From: Massospora cicadina | Lineage: Eukaryota > Entomophthoromycota > Entomophthoromycetes > Entomophthorales > Entomophthoraceae | Direction: 5' to 3' | DNA: 64,000 nt | Assembly: GCA_022478985.1 (NCBI GenBank) | Contig: JAKSZP010017508.1 | Location: forward strand, 1 to 64,000 | In this document: piece after piece, positions 54,382-64,000 of the stretch | How the letters are laid out: each line of letters opens with the position of its first letter | Position numbering within the stretch: position 1 is the first letter of the stretch | Notes under the pieces: model-generated | What the model saw: only the letters and a program-made list of their open reading frames with translations | The model's database searches: none | What the model was told of the DNA's origin: nothing | Program-made: the position numbers and the translations under genes

Positions 54382-55016
54382 TGTTGGGATTCCCACTTGA
54401 ACGGCAAATTCAGATATGTTGGATAATGGGAATCGATCCCAAACTGACCACAAGGCCCATAATTCTGTTGGGGATAATCCCCAACAAAATTTGACAGCCA
54501 TTGAGGTCAGCAATCAATCCTAAAATCAGATCACGAATTCTAACTTCTGTTGGGCATCATCCCTGATGAAAGTTGACTATGACCAAAATCAGTGATCAAA
54601 CCCAATCAATATGCCAGAATCCTGCTCCCTCAAAGTCACCCAACGTCAGGGTTCAAACCTGAGCCATGAGGCTAGCTCTATCATATCGACCATATTAATT
54701 GGGGCTTGAACCAAATCCCCAATTTGTTTATCTATTAGATTTAGGCTTGGACGGCTTAGATGATCCCAGATTAAATCCTTCATTTCCCTCAAAAAGCGAG
54801 TATTTAATAATAGACTTTACGCTTTTTCCTTTTTCACAATTTTATGTTAAAATTGACATATTTTTTATTAGGAATTGCTTATCAAGATGTAGTATCTGGA
54901 AAAAGACTTCTTGACCAAGAGAAGAAAAAACAAGAAAATCCAACACCATGAAACTATGGGTCCCCTGGCCTAAAAAATATTAAGGGATATGAGGTAATAC
55001 ACCCGTGGTCCCAACA
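54382..55016 (+). repeat. Gy6 3' LTR
   Basis: TGTTGGGATTCCCAC ... GTGGTCCCAACA, followed by the target duplication GTATT. Confidence 0.92.
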
Positions 55017-55330
55017 GTATTTACCAAATTAGTAAAATGAATGAAATGTTTAACCAGTTTTAAAGCACTGGAAGAAGTTTGGAACCGCTGGACCTGATAT
55101 AACAATATCTTGTGGAGCCTACAGTGCGCTATAACTTTGGTTTGGATTGCTGGTGGTATCAGCTCCTGCCATAGTGTTGTCTAGTCAAATTTATGACATA
55201 CTCATCAGGACAGAATTCTTGAGAAAGTATGGTGTGAAGTGTTAATTTGAGGAGAATACCCCAATAATTTTGGGCAAACCCTACCCCTAGTATATCAGCG
55301 CAAGGGGAGACTCCGCTGATGAAGAGGAAT
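55017..55330 (+). pseudogene. Gy5 protease, C-terminal half
   Basis: Resumes with TKLVK, then GPA and the pattern VVSAPAIVLSSQIYDILIRT (about 55150-55212, with frame changes), FLRKYGVKC and LGKPYP; equivalent to Gy4 protease from STKLVKK to ILIGTSFLRTYGI. Confidence 0.75.
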
Positions 55331-55399
55331 AGTTTTTGTAAATTTGACTTACAAAAATGCATCATTCACATTTAGTACAAGTAAGCGGACAAAAATGGA

Positions 55400-55690
55400 A
55401 GGAAATGCTGAAGGAATTCTGGATAATCCTTGGATTACCATTGGGATGAAAACAATGAACACCATCCTTTAGGAACACATAATTAGTTAACACAGGGTTA
55501 AAGCTTGAAATTCTGGAACAGTAAATGAAGAAGTCGTCAGCCCTTGGAATAAATTGAGAAAAAGCCATGATTAACACCAGAAATTATCATGCCAGGGCAC
55601 AAAGAAATAATAGTGCTCTTACACCAATCTGGGTAAAAAACTGATAAAAGTAGAAAAGAATCAAGTCATCGCGTTTGTGCATTTAATCCT
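55400..55690 (+). pseudogene. Gy5 dUTPase-like module, decayed
   Basis: Using several frames one can read TGLKLEIPE, EEVVSPWNKL, PGHKEIIVLL and KVEKNQVIAFVHL, which aligns with Gy4 TGTTLDIPE, GEVVSPW, GHGEIDVLLAN and KVKKYQVVHF. It supports a shared ancestry of the module in the Gy4/Gy5 subfamily. Confidence 0.55.
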
Positions 55691-55879
55691 GATGGAAGGA
55701 TTAGGAGAAAACCATTTTTTGGAACGTTAAACGAGATGTTATTACCAGTGAATGTTGCCAAAATCATCAACTTATTGGTCAATTGGGTGCAATTTGCTGA
55801 TCTATTAGAATGACAGCAATAAGAGGTGCTATGACTATTTGAGAAATATTGTGTGATATTTGCCTAGAATGACCATGAC

Positions 55880-56720
55880 CTTAGATGCGTGAAAAATGTG
55901 ATCCATAGGGTCAACATTGGGGTTTATTCACAGATAATAATATGACCTATATGCCAGTCTAGGGCTGCTGAAGCTGTGGTTAGCAAAGAGATAAGCAAGT
56001 TAGTAGAGCATGGGCTCCTCATTCCATTGTTGATTACATAGGCGAGTCCAATCCTAATTGTGAAGAAAAAATGGATCACATTGAATGTTTTTAATCACCA
56101 CTGGATTAAATGAAAAATACTAAGAAGGATTTCTATCTGTTGCTGAGGATCAACGATGCACTTGATCATCTAGTGAAAGCCAAGTACTTTTTAGTTATGG
56201 ACTTGTCTTTGGATATTACAGATAGATTTTCTAAAGGAAGAATAAGAGAATGTGCAATAATCACCGCACAAGGACTATAACAGCCCAGAATGCCCCAGGG
56301 ATTGTACAATACGCTGGCAATATTCCAGACAGCAATGGATTCTATCCTTAGTGAATAAGCTGATCTGCGTTTTGGTATACTTGGATTATATCAAATACTC
56401 ATCTGGCATTTATTGATCACCTGGAGCACTTAGAGGAAGCGTTCAAGCGCATAGGGATGGTGAACTTAAAGATCAAACCAAGAAAATGTCATTTCTTTAA
56501 TAATGAGCTTAAGTAAATTAGTTTCATGATAAACTCCAGCAGACTGCAATCACAACCGCAGAAGATTATGGTCATTTAATTGATGCAATCTTAGAGAGTT
56601 TGAAATATAAAAAGTATTTCTTGAGATGGTCAGCTACTATTGCTGTTTCATTAAGGATTTCGATGGAATCAGTAATTATTGTTCCACCTTTCAAGGAACC
56701 CAAAAAGGGATTAAGTGGAA
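55880..56720 (+). pseudogene. Gy5 reverse transcriptase
   Basis: CQSRAAEAVVSKEISKLVEH, GLLIPLLIT.ASPILIVKKK, then decayed blocks, PQGLYNTLAIFQTAMDSIL, CVLVYLDYIK (YLDD to YLDY at 56378-56389) and KIKPRKCHFF. Many stops; inactive. Confidence 0.8.
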
Positions 56721-57235
56721 TGAGTAAGCATAGAAATTGTATGATGAGTTAAGACGTTATTTGATGACTAGTCTTGTGCTAAAAACTGAATTTCTATTTG
56801 GAATTAATCATTCAGACTTTTGCCTTGTTAATGGTAATCAGCGCCATTTTAAGTCATGTAGATGATGATGGGGAAAAAATCCAGTGTCATATGTGAGAAG
56901 AATAATGACGCCAGCAGAAAGGAACTACAACATGACAGAGTATGAGAGCCTCGTGGTGCTTTGAGCCTGCAAGAAATTTTGAGTGTATATTTATGGGACC
57001 CACTTTAAAGTTGTGACTGATCACTTGTCTCTATGATGGTTATAAAACCTCAAGGAACCAGAGGGGCGAATGGCCCAATAGCTTTGAAACTACAAGCCTA
57101 AAAGTTTTAAATTATACACTGAGAAGGGGCAGCACATCAAATGCTGAAAGATTAATGAGATTAACTGCCATCTAAGTTGTCGATCATCAAGAGGATGAGT
57201 TATTCCAGAGAATGATTGATGGAAATATTGGGGAT
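56721..57235 (+). pseudogene. Gy5 RNase H
   Basis: KGIKWNE, LVISAILSHVDDDGEKIQ, RRIMTPAERNYNMTEYESLV, FKVVTDHLSL.WL, and YKPKSFKLYT in changing frames. The catalytic TDA start is decayed. Confidence 0.7.
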
Positions 57236-58365
57236 GAGTCCCGAGTAATTCTAGAGCACTTAAGAAAGCGATGGAGAACAAAGAATTGAAGAACAGACAG
57301 ATATACAAATTAACTGACAGAAAATAGTTTTTTCCTAAACTGTCAGAATGAGCGGAAATCTAAGCCACACACAAAGTTGTCAGCCATGGTGGCTTAGAAA
57401 AACTATGTGCCATATATGCCAGTATTACTGGGAATTGGACAACTATGATCTCGCGGATTATCTGGCCTGTTGTGTGGAATGTCAACTCCATGAGCCACAT
57501 GAGAATGTGATGGGATACTGGCTAGTACACTTTGGGTTTGCTTGGCACATGGTGTCAATAGACGTGGTGGGACCCTTGAATGTCAGCACTGGGTATTAAA
57601 GTACATCAAGGTGGCGATAGACTTTTAACTAGATGGGTTGAGACGAAAGCCTTGAGCAAAGTGGATGCTACAATCACAACAAAATTAATTATGGACAAAG
57701 TGATGTACCAGAATGGATGCCCACAAGTTTAATTTAATGACAACAGAACCTACTTTACTTCTACGCGATTCTAAGTCTAAATAAATTGATGGGAATCTAA
57801 AGATTGGTATTTGTTCTATACCATCCAGAAATGAACAGAATGGTAGAGAGAGTCAATGGAACTGTATCTGCGACGCTAATAAACTTAGTAGTTGGGGAAA
57901 CTTCCGTTTGAAGATCATATCCAAGCTCAGTTACCTTCACGTATAATATCAGTTATCATACCAGCTACAGGGAAAACACCATTAAAGTTATTATATGTAT
58001 GAAGGGCAGAAATACCGCCAAGTTTGTATTCTGCCATAAACCAGCTTTGGAGATGAGTGCAGATTAATACCTGACCCAATTAGTAGATATTAAATTTAAA
58101 CTGCAAATAAAGACGTTTGACACCACAGTAAAAAAAGAATTAAAGTGAAGATGATGGATGACAAGAACTGACCAGCGCTGCAAGAGTACCATGTGGGAGA
58201 TAGGGTGGCCTATTGTGAACCAGTGGTTTTGGAAGAAGAAATAAGCTGGATGCCTTATGTTTGGGTCCATTTGAGATTATCATCAAGTCGGTGACTGATG
58301 CCTATACCATTAAGAACATTGTGGATGGTCATATAGTGAACCAGGTTCATACAAAATATCTTAAG
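57236..58365 (+). pseudogene. Gy5 integrase
   Basis: A zinc-finger region with CCVECQLHEPHENVMGYWLV (57460-57520), VSIDVVGPL (about 57560), VETKALSKVDATITTKLIM and [13 protein letters not shown] after frame changes. The C-terminus is LGPFEIIIKSVTDAYTIKNI and VNQVHTKYLK, cut by the LINE at 58365. It continues after the LINE at 63786. Aligned with Gy4 throughout. Confidence 0.82.
58351..58365. repeat. Left target-site duplication of the LINE
   Basis: ACAAAATATCTTAAG, identical to 63771-63785. Confidence 0.92.
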
Positions 58366-58446
58366 GCTTTTCTTTCCCGTTATTATCACTCTTAATAATA
58401 ACATGATTCTACGCAATTTCTCCAAGATTGACAATCAACCTGGAAT

Positions 58447-59553
58447 ATGAGCAAATCTGTCCGCAACAACACCAGTTGGGCGAAAGTGGCCAGTGCAAAA
58501 GGCCCGAAGCCCTTCCAACCTGCCAGGGGAAAACGCCCCAGCGGAACATTGACACACCTACCCATCAAAAAGGGTGAGCACAACGCCGCACCCAGAGTTT
58601 TGCAATCCCTGCAAAAAATGGGCGCATATATCAAAATTGAGCACTCCCAACCTTATTCTCCCTTGAACATGGCCTCAAAATCATGGTCAGCAATACTTCC
58701 CTTGAGTCATGGGAAAAAATGGGGGAGGCCTTCTCTGCAACTTTCCCAAACACCGTCTCAGTAAATTAAAAAATTTACACAGAGGATGGGTGGACGTCAA
58801 ATTCATGTCCGCAGATGAAGTGGCAGAAGCAGCAAAAATTATATTTTTTGTAAAAATCAATATTGAAGACAGAACCATCTGCACGGTGCGCACACGATGG
58901 AATGAGGCAAATGACCTCTTCATCATATTTGACTGGCTTCTGAGCACCGTGCACCATGATGTCCTCACGGATGAACTCTGTGGGGGCCTCAAAGGCTACG
59001 GAGTAATCAAACAATTTGAATTTGAAAAATTCCCCCTCCTGCCCCACCTGTGCACAGGAAAGGCAATTGCTATTATTGAACCTGACCAAGATGTGGCCGA
59101 GGACATCACCTTAATTCCCCGCATGGCAACCATCAACCTCCCTGATGGCAGTGTATCTCGCCCCTTCCATATCACACCAGAGCACACCCCACCCATTTGC
59201 AAATTCTGCTCAGCAATAGGCCACAAGGACCACGCCTGCCCCGTCAAATGCGGTGATGAAGCACCGGAATTTTATGAGGACAATATGGATGAAACAAGCC
59301 CAACTTTTTGGAAAATTAAAGACTCTACTTTTGCCTTCTACTGGGGTGAAAGAGCCGATATTGCCTTGGTTGAGCCCATCTCGCATAAGGACTGACGTCA
59401 CGCACAGACCACCCACAAGCAGGCCGTGAGTTCCGCCGAGACCCAAACTCACACCACAATTTCCCCAGAACAAATTCAAGTGGATGCCATGGCAGCACAA
59501 CGGAACAACCAATCAGAACTTAACACATAAAACCCAACAAAACCAAAATGAAG
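58447..59553 (+). pseudogene. LINE ORF1 (nucleic-acid-binding, CCHC)
   Basis: Starts MSKSVRNNTSWAKVASAKGP (58447), goes on after a frameshift near 58710 in the frame of 58709-59395, with an RRM-like mixed alpha/beta part and a knuckle CKFCSAIGHKDHAC at 59198-59239. TGA at 59393-59395 stands at SHKD.RHAQ, again a possible CGA. The C-terminus is Gln/Asn/Thr-rich (to about 59530), and a further frame 59484-59705 may be its tail. ORF1 proteins bind LINE RNA. Two defects keep it from being intact. Confidence 0.8.
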
Positions 59554-59899
59554 AAACTGTTGGACACAACCAATCAAACACACTCAACCAAGCGGGAGTA
59601 GATCCACATTGCACCACTGAGAATCTTCCCAACCAATCATATATGTTCAATGATGACATGGAAGACAACTTCAGCCAATCACAAGGCGAGAACACCTATG
59701 CATAGGAACCAACCACCCCAACCCACAACTCCCACCCATCAAACCCACAGGTAAGCGGCAAATTTTTTTTTTCCAATGGGGCAAAAGCCAACACATGCCA
59801 AGCCCAAAACACACGGAGTAATCCAAGCCAGAAAAACCGTACAATGCCAGCACCAAGACCGCTGATCAACACACTGACAATAATATGGCTAATCAACCT

Positions 59900-60700
59900 C
59901 ACACTCGCAGTATGACTCGCGAGAAGGAACTGGGTGACCTCAGTGGGTCACCCCAGCGTTCCTGATGTGTGGACTAACACAATCAACATAGGGACGCTCA
60001 ACATCGCAGGAGCCAAGGCCCCCACATCCCGGGCCAAAAAAATGGCTTTCCTGCACAATATCCCCATGGACATCTTGGCCATCTAAGAACCCCACTGTCC
60101 ACCGGGGGAGGAGGTCATGGTCAACCATGCTCCTTCCAGCCAAATCCTTTTGGACATACCATTGTGGGATGGTAATTCAAACAAACTGTAACCCTCCAGT
60201 AAAAATCCAAAACACAGCCTCCCACCTGGAGGGACGGCTACTCCTAACAGACCTCAAGTGGAATGGAGAAAATTTTGCCATGGCGTGTGTATATGCCCCA
60301 AATGACCCAAATGACTGCCAAAAATTCCTATCCGATATCCTCTCAATCCAATTCCCTGAGGCAACATTTTTTGCGGGGAATTTCAACTGCTGGCTAAACA
60401 CCAATACTGACCGCTGGCCCAAGTCTAGGGCTACACCCCGTGGCCATACAGAACTACGCATACTAAAGGCAACATTGGGCCTATGTGACACCATCCCCAA
60501 AAAGCCCCAACCCTGGCCAACATGACAAGACCCCACCACAGCAATAACCAGCTGGTCTCAATGACCCGGATTGACCTGATGCTCACCCCTATAGACTTCT
60601 GACACCGAGTATCAAACTTTACAACAGCAATTATCCCCTTCTCTGACCATCGGATGGTCTTGATAATGCTATCATCCTTGGGAAAATACAAAAAACCGCC
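59900..60700 (+). pseudogene. LINE ORF2, APE-type endonuclease
   Basis: NTINIGTLNIAGAK (about 59976) is the usual first strand; MDILAI.EPHCPPGEE has TAA at 60084-60086 in place of a residue before E. After frame changes near 60170 comes VYAPNDPNDCQKFL, ATFFAGNFNCWL (GDFN changed to GNFN), RIDLMLTPIDF (about 60570) and PFSDHRMVLIM with the catalytic SDH. The endonuclease nicks target DNA for priming. The catalytic Asn-for-Asp change and two stops would inactivate it. Confidence 0.82.
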
Positions 60701-61144
60701 CACCTGGAACAGAGTTCACCCGAGCACCATCCACCTTCTGGAGCTTAAACTTTGGATTGAGATGGTGCTAACAACACAGCAAGAAAGACAATCACCTGAT
60801 GGAAATCTTTTCGCCAAATGGGAAACATTCAAGGCTTGTGGAACTAAGAAAGCTTGTCACCTAAATTCCAGAAAAACAGCCGTGATGTCTGCAACAATCA
60901 ACAAGGCTATCAGACAGCTTCAACACCTAGAAAACAACATACCTAGTGAGGGTTACACCCCCAATGGGGCCACCTGTGGTTTCAACTATCAACACAGGTA
61001 AACTCCCTATTTAGAAAGCACCAGCATCACACCGAAATATGCTACAAAACAAAATACATTTTATCCAGAGAAACTCACACAGCCCAATTTTTCCGCTGAT
61101 ATAAACCGATCTCAAAGTCAGCGACCTGCACACAGGTCCACCAA
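60701..61144 (+). pseudogene. LINE ORF2 linker
   Basis: The region between endonuclease and RT: a frame 60654-61001 (TWNRVHPSTIHLLELKLWIE, INKAIRQLQHLENNI), then stops. Helical and charged, as usual for this linker. No separate domain. Confidence 0.6.
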
Positions 61145-62400
61145 ATGGATGACACAATGGCATCCACACCATCGGAAATATCAGCCGAATTACACCTATT
61201 TTACACTAACCTATACACGGCGGATTTTGCATCACCTAACAAAATTGAAAAATTCTTATCATCTGCCAATATCAACACCATAGCTGGCCAACCAGACCCA
61301 GCAACACCCATAACAAAGGATGAACTATGGGAGGTAATAAGATCAACCCCATGCAACAAGTGCCCTGGGCCTGATGGCCTCCCATATGAATTTTTCAAAA
61401 AATACTTTAAACATATCGCACCAATACTACTAGCAACTATGAATAAGTGCCTGGAAGACACAGCCCTTCTACCTGGCGGCCAAGATGCATATGTGGTCAC
61501 ACTATTCAAAAAAGGAGACCAGGCAGACCTGAACAACTGGCGCTCAATTGCTCTCACCAATACCGATATAAAAATACTAACTAAAATTTTAGCCAAACGT
61601 CTGGGTTGCATTGCCCAGACAACCCTCTCACACCATCAATTTGGTTTCATCCCAAACCGCTCAATTTGGGATATTATCCACACAGTTGCCAATATCTGCC
61701 AAGCCAACCCCACAGGCGCCCTTGCTTTCCTGGACCAAAAGAAAGCATATGACCGAGTACACTGGGGATACCTAGAACAATGTCTGAAGGCCTTCAACCT
61801 AACACGCCGCTTTATCAACTGGGCACTCCTCCTAACGCGCTCAGCCAAGCTTACAATCAGAGGCCCAGGCTTCTTAACTGACACCATCACCCCCAAAGGG
61901 GCCTCAAACAAGGTGACCCACTTAGCCCCCTACTATACAGTATCACCCTTGACCCCCTTCTCCGCATTGCAAACTCAAAGCTCACCGGAATCAGGTTGGA
62001 GGGACAACCACTAACCAAAATGCTCGCTTTCGCTGATGACTGCGTCGTTGGAATCTCAAGCAATAGGGATGCCAGGATGATTGAGCGCATCATTCACCAA
62101 TATGAGTCAGTGAGTAACGCCATGCTGAACAAACAGAAAACAGAGATAATTGTAATGGGAAAATTCAGCTCAAACTGGGCCCCACCCCCACACCACCACA
62201 GAAACCAACCAACCACACACCTAACCACACAACAAAGACCCAAGCCAATAAAACCACTGTGCTTACCCTTTGCACCCCACCCCGCCACTAACCCAGTCCG
62301 CCATCTGGGCATATGGCTAGAAGCTGGTGAATATGCTCTTGACACCATAGAAACCAACATCTTGGACAACATCACAAAAAGAATGACATGTATGTGAAGG
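61145..62400 (+). pseudogene. LINE ORF2, reverse transcriptase
   Basis: A clean frame 61145-61905 carries the conserved blocks: ELWEVIRSTPCNKCPGPDGL, VVTLFKKGDQADLNNWRSIA, QFGFIPNRSIWDIIH, ALAFLDQKKAYDRVHWGYLE. A single one-base loss near 61900 shifts the frame; the next frame goes on GLKQGDPLSPLLYSI, then LAFADDCVVGISSN (FADD at 62029-62040) and MLNKQKTEIIVMG. The active site is intact, so this is a nearly functional copy. TGA at 62395-62397 (CGA expected) ends the open frame. Confidence 0.9.
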
Positions 62401-63570
62401 AATAAAGCCAGCCTAACCGGAAGAATTGTATTAGCCAACTCCCTGATCCTATCAAAGCTATGGTTTGCTGCCCATGCGATCCCCTTCTCTGCCAACCTCA
62501 CCCACGCAGTTTACAAACTCCTGCAGAACTGGCTATGGTCGGGCTACCGTGCACCTATCAGGCTGGATACCATGTACGGCCCACAGAAGAAAGGCGGGAT
62601 GGGACTGCTCAACTTCACAGAAAGAGCAACGCAAATCCTAGATGCATGGATAGCCTCCACGACGTCACTCAACCCACTATCCCTCCACTGGGCTAAGGCA
62701 GCCCAAACCAATTTTGCAAGGGCACTACATCTGAGGTCCCCCTCCAACCTGAAGACCCTGATGAAGTACCATGTAACACACCCAAACGCCACTGGACCAC
62801 ATAACACCAATCGGTATTTTAAACATATTCTATACAACCTAAGACAAGGAAATTGGAGTTTCTCATATCTACAGCAATCTGAAGACACTCACCCCCAAAC
62901 TGGATATGTGCAACTCCACAGAGGACAAATGGTGTCTAATGCGCCCAACCCATTACCACCTTAATCTCTGTCCAGGATTGACTATCTAGACCACCAAGAC
63001 ATCCCATATGACCTACAAACCCAAAAACAGGTGTGGAACATCGTTACCTGTCCCCTCCTATCCCCACAAGTATGCTCCACAATGTGGCGATACATGCGCC
63101 GCACATACAGAACAGCTGACCATACTTTCTCAATGTTCAAGACATGCGCCATCTGTGGCGGACCCAACACACTAGCACACCACTTGGAAGAATGCCCGCC
63201 ATCTGCGCATATCTGGGCCAACGTGATGCACTTGTTTCAACGATTACCTACAACCAAATTCTGACTATCCCGTGATATCATGGCACTCAACATGGCCTCA
63301 CCTATCCCCCAGACACTGAGGGCCCTAATTGTGTGCATTGCAATATGGTCTATTCACACAATTACCCTCGACGCTTTCAACGGGATCTTCCACAACTTTA
63401 ACCAAACCATCGTCAGGTTCCACAGCCATTTGGCTGACCACTTCCAAGCCTGGCTGTTTGGCTCACTCCAACACAAATGGAAGAAACGGATGGGCACATG
63501 GATTCCAATCTAGTTCCTCCGATATGACACTGAAAACCTCACTGTCTCCATAGGCGGTACACCCTACTAG
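62401..63570 (+). pseudogene. LINE ORF2, C-terminal domain with CCHC-type zinc finger
   Basis: Same frame as the end of the RT: GRIVLANSLILSKLWFAAHA, MYGPQKKGGMGLLNFTERAT, the zinc finger CAICGGPNTLAHHLEEC at 63145-63195, then DHFQAWLFGSL and the natural stop TAG at 63568-63570. In-frame stops are TGA 62395, TAA at about 62962, TGA at about 63262 and TAG 63511; three fit single C-to-T or G-to-A changes. This part matches the fragment at 8.8-9.7 kb. Confidence 0.88.
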
Positions 63571-63770
63571 CCAGGGTCGCCATGCCACTCAAGGTCTAGT
63601 CACCCACCACCCGTGGCCCCTCAGACACATAAAAGTGTGCCAAGTCGTATTTTGAGTTCTCTTTCTTTCTTTTCGCTCTCTCTTCCCGCTTCTGTTTTTT
63701 TCCGCCTCCTCTTTTCTCCTACATATCGGATGTGTCTGTCCCCTGGTCGGCCATCCTCATACAAAATAAA
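63571..63770 (+). other. LINE 3' UTR
   Basis: 200 bp with a long pyrimidine run (about 63655-63720, TTCTTTCTTTTC-like) and an A-rich end. A minus-strand frame here (63621-63947) is a by-product of the pyrimidine tract. Confidence 0.75.
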
Positions 63771-63785
63771 ACAAAATATCTTAAG
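63771..63785. repeat. Right target-site duplication of the LINE
   Basis: ACAAAATATCTTAAG, then Gy5 continues with TATTGG in place of the PYHKE end of integrase. Confidence 0.92.
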
Positions 63786-64000
63786 TATTGGATCTAAGGA
63801 TAAAAATAATGATTGAAAATAAGAAAAATATAAAAATGATATTATATAAAAATTAAATATATATAAAAAGAGAAAAGATGGAAGAATATATATATTAAAT
63901 TTTGAATTTTTATTTGACTGTGAGGAAGAGCATTGCGTTGATTTCACCTACCAAGTGATAAAGGGTGATGTACTATGATATGCGTAGTGATAAAGCTTGT
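63786..64000 (+). other. Gy5 pol end and AT-rich tract
   Basis: The last integrase codons and a TAA (63803-63805 or nearby), then an A/T-only type stretch to about 63905, equivalent to the tract after Gy4 pol (32463-32575). The remaining 95 bp (from GACTGTGAGGAAGAGC) are the start of the region that in Gy4 holds the antisense ORF; too short to test. Confidence 0.65.

Larger units (their letters stand above)
46514..55016 (+). mobile_element. Gy6: Ty3/gypsy element inside Gy5 protease
   Basis: LTRs 46514-47144 and 54382-55016, TG...CA, with a 5-bp target duplication GTATC (46509-46513) and GTATT (55017-55021) that differs by one C/T change. Without the nested 49505-51810 element it is about 6.2 kb. 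Gag, protease, dUTPase-like module, RT, RNase H and integrase are present in order, with a catalytic Asp-to-Asn change in RT and many stops. Confidence 0.92.
58366..63770 (+). mobile_element. Full-length LINE (non-LTR retrotransposon), two ORFs
   Basis: 5405 bp between perfect 15-bp target duplications in the end of Gy5 integrase. It has a short 5' region, ORF1 with a CCHC knuckle, ORF2 with APE-type endonuclease, reverse transcriptase (FADD) and a C-terminal zinc finger, a pyrimidine-rich 3' region (about 63650-63720) and an A-rich tail (ACAAAATAAA). Few defects per kb, and identical duplications, mark it as one of the youngest insertions here. The clade is not assigned; fungal Tad-like or L1-like elements are the obvious comparisons. 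No RNase H was seen. Confidence 0.9.
42866..64000 (+). mobile_element. Gy5: Ty3/gypsy element, interrupted three times, 3' end outside window
   Basis: A gypsy element related to Gy4 whose coding order is 5' LTR, gag, protease start, [RetS copy 2], protease Asp, [Gy6], rest of protease, dUTPase-like, RT, RNase H, integrase, [LINE], AT tract. Each junction restores a matching pattern: VNQKRV | AITDSGA across RetS and Gy6, and TKYLK | YW across the LINE. All domains are decayed. It lies inside Gy2. Confidence 0.8.

Noticed and set aside
61201..61611. Minus-strand 136-codon ORF
   Set aside because: Shadow of the LINE RT; no domain of its own.
62094..62501. Minus-strand 135-codon ORF
   Set aside because: Shadow of LINE ORF2, which has FADD and conserved blocks on the plus strand.
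63621..63947. Minus-strand 108-codon ORF at the LINE 3' end
   Set aside because: Composed of the complement of the pyrimidine tract and the AT-rich Gy5 tail; low complexity, no domain.
1..64000. tRNA, rRNA or other RNA genes
   Set aside because: I looked for cloverleaf-like or rRNA-like sequence and saw none; a tRNAscan/Infernal run would settle it.

Overview
The window looks like fungal chromosome made almost entirely of nested, decaying retrotransposons around one recognisable cellular gene. Evidence for a fungus: the gene has very short GT-AG introns (about 38-53 bp, with CTAAT/CTAAC branch sites), the repeats are Ty3/gypsy LTR elements plus a LINE with an APE endonuclease, FADD reverse transcriptase and C-terminal CCHC finger, and long stretches are AT-rich. 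I cannot name the species. A TE-bloated genome with CpG-directed decay (probably cytosine methylation) is the most economical reading: many pol and gag stops are TGA where related copies have CGA, and the two LTRs of one element differ mainly as TG in one against CA in the other.

Layout. 1-8826: Gy1, a plus-strand Ty3/gypsy relic with its RNase H split by an unidentified ~2.6-kb insert (about 4016-6645), then the 3' end of a LINE (about 8836-9720). 10.2-10.8 kb: repeat F copy 1. 12162-14316: the probable host gene, a SNAPC4-like multi-Myb subunit of the snRNA-activating complex, in a CpG-richer island. 14.9-17.2 kb: minus-strand gypsy relic (GyM). 17.2-21.3 kb: AT-rich DNA with an LTR remnant, a tandem repeat and a hairpin.

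21.3-64 kb is one nest. The minus-strand gypsy Gy2 is cut by Gy3 (23699-42540) and by Gy5 (from 42866). Gy3 carries Gy4 (25596-34739, the best preserved element) inside gag, and an insert at about 37690-40780 that itself holds a non-autonomous LTR element (38157-39955). Gy5 carries a short retroposed element (RetS copy 2) and Gy6 (46514-55016) inside its protease region; Gy6 carries a second non-autonomous LTR element (49505-51810); the end of Gy5 pol carries a full-length LINE (58366-63770) with a 15-bp target duplication. RetS copy 1 (21363-21921) sits in the Gy2 LTR between perfect 18-bp target duplications.

The most interesting points are: (1) a dUTPase-like module between protease and reverse transcriptase in at least five different gypsy elements, with motif 1 consistently altered; (2) a collagen-like Gly-X-Y tract in the N-terminal Gag of Gy3; (3) a long antisense ORF between pol and the 3' LTR of Gy4; (4) two short, large-LTR non-autonomous elements; and (5) RetS, a retroposed unit with an unrecognised ORF. 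No intact mobile-element protein was found; Gy4 and the LINE are closest.
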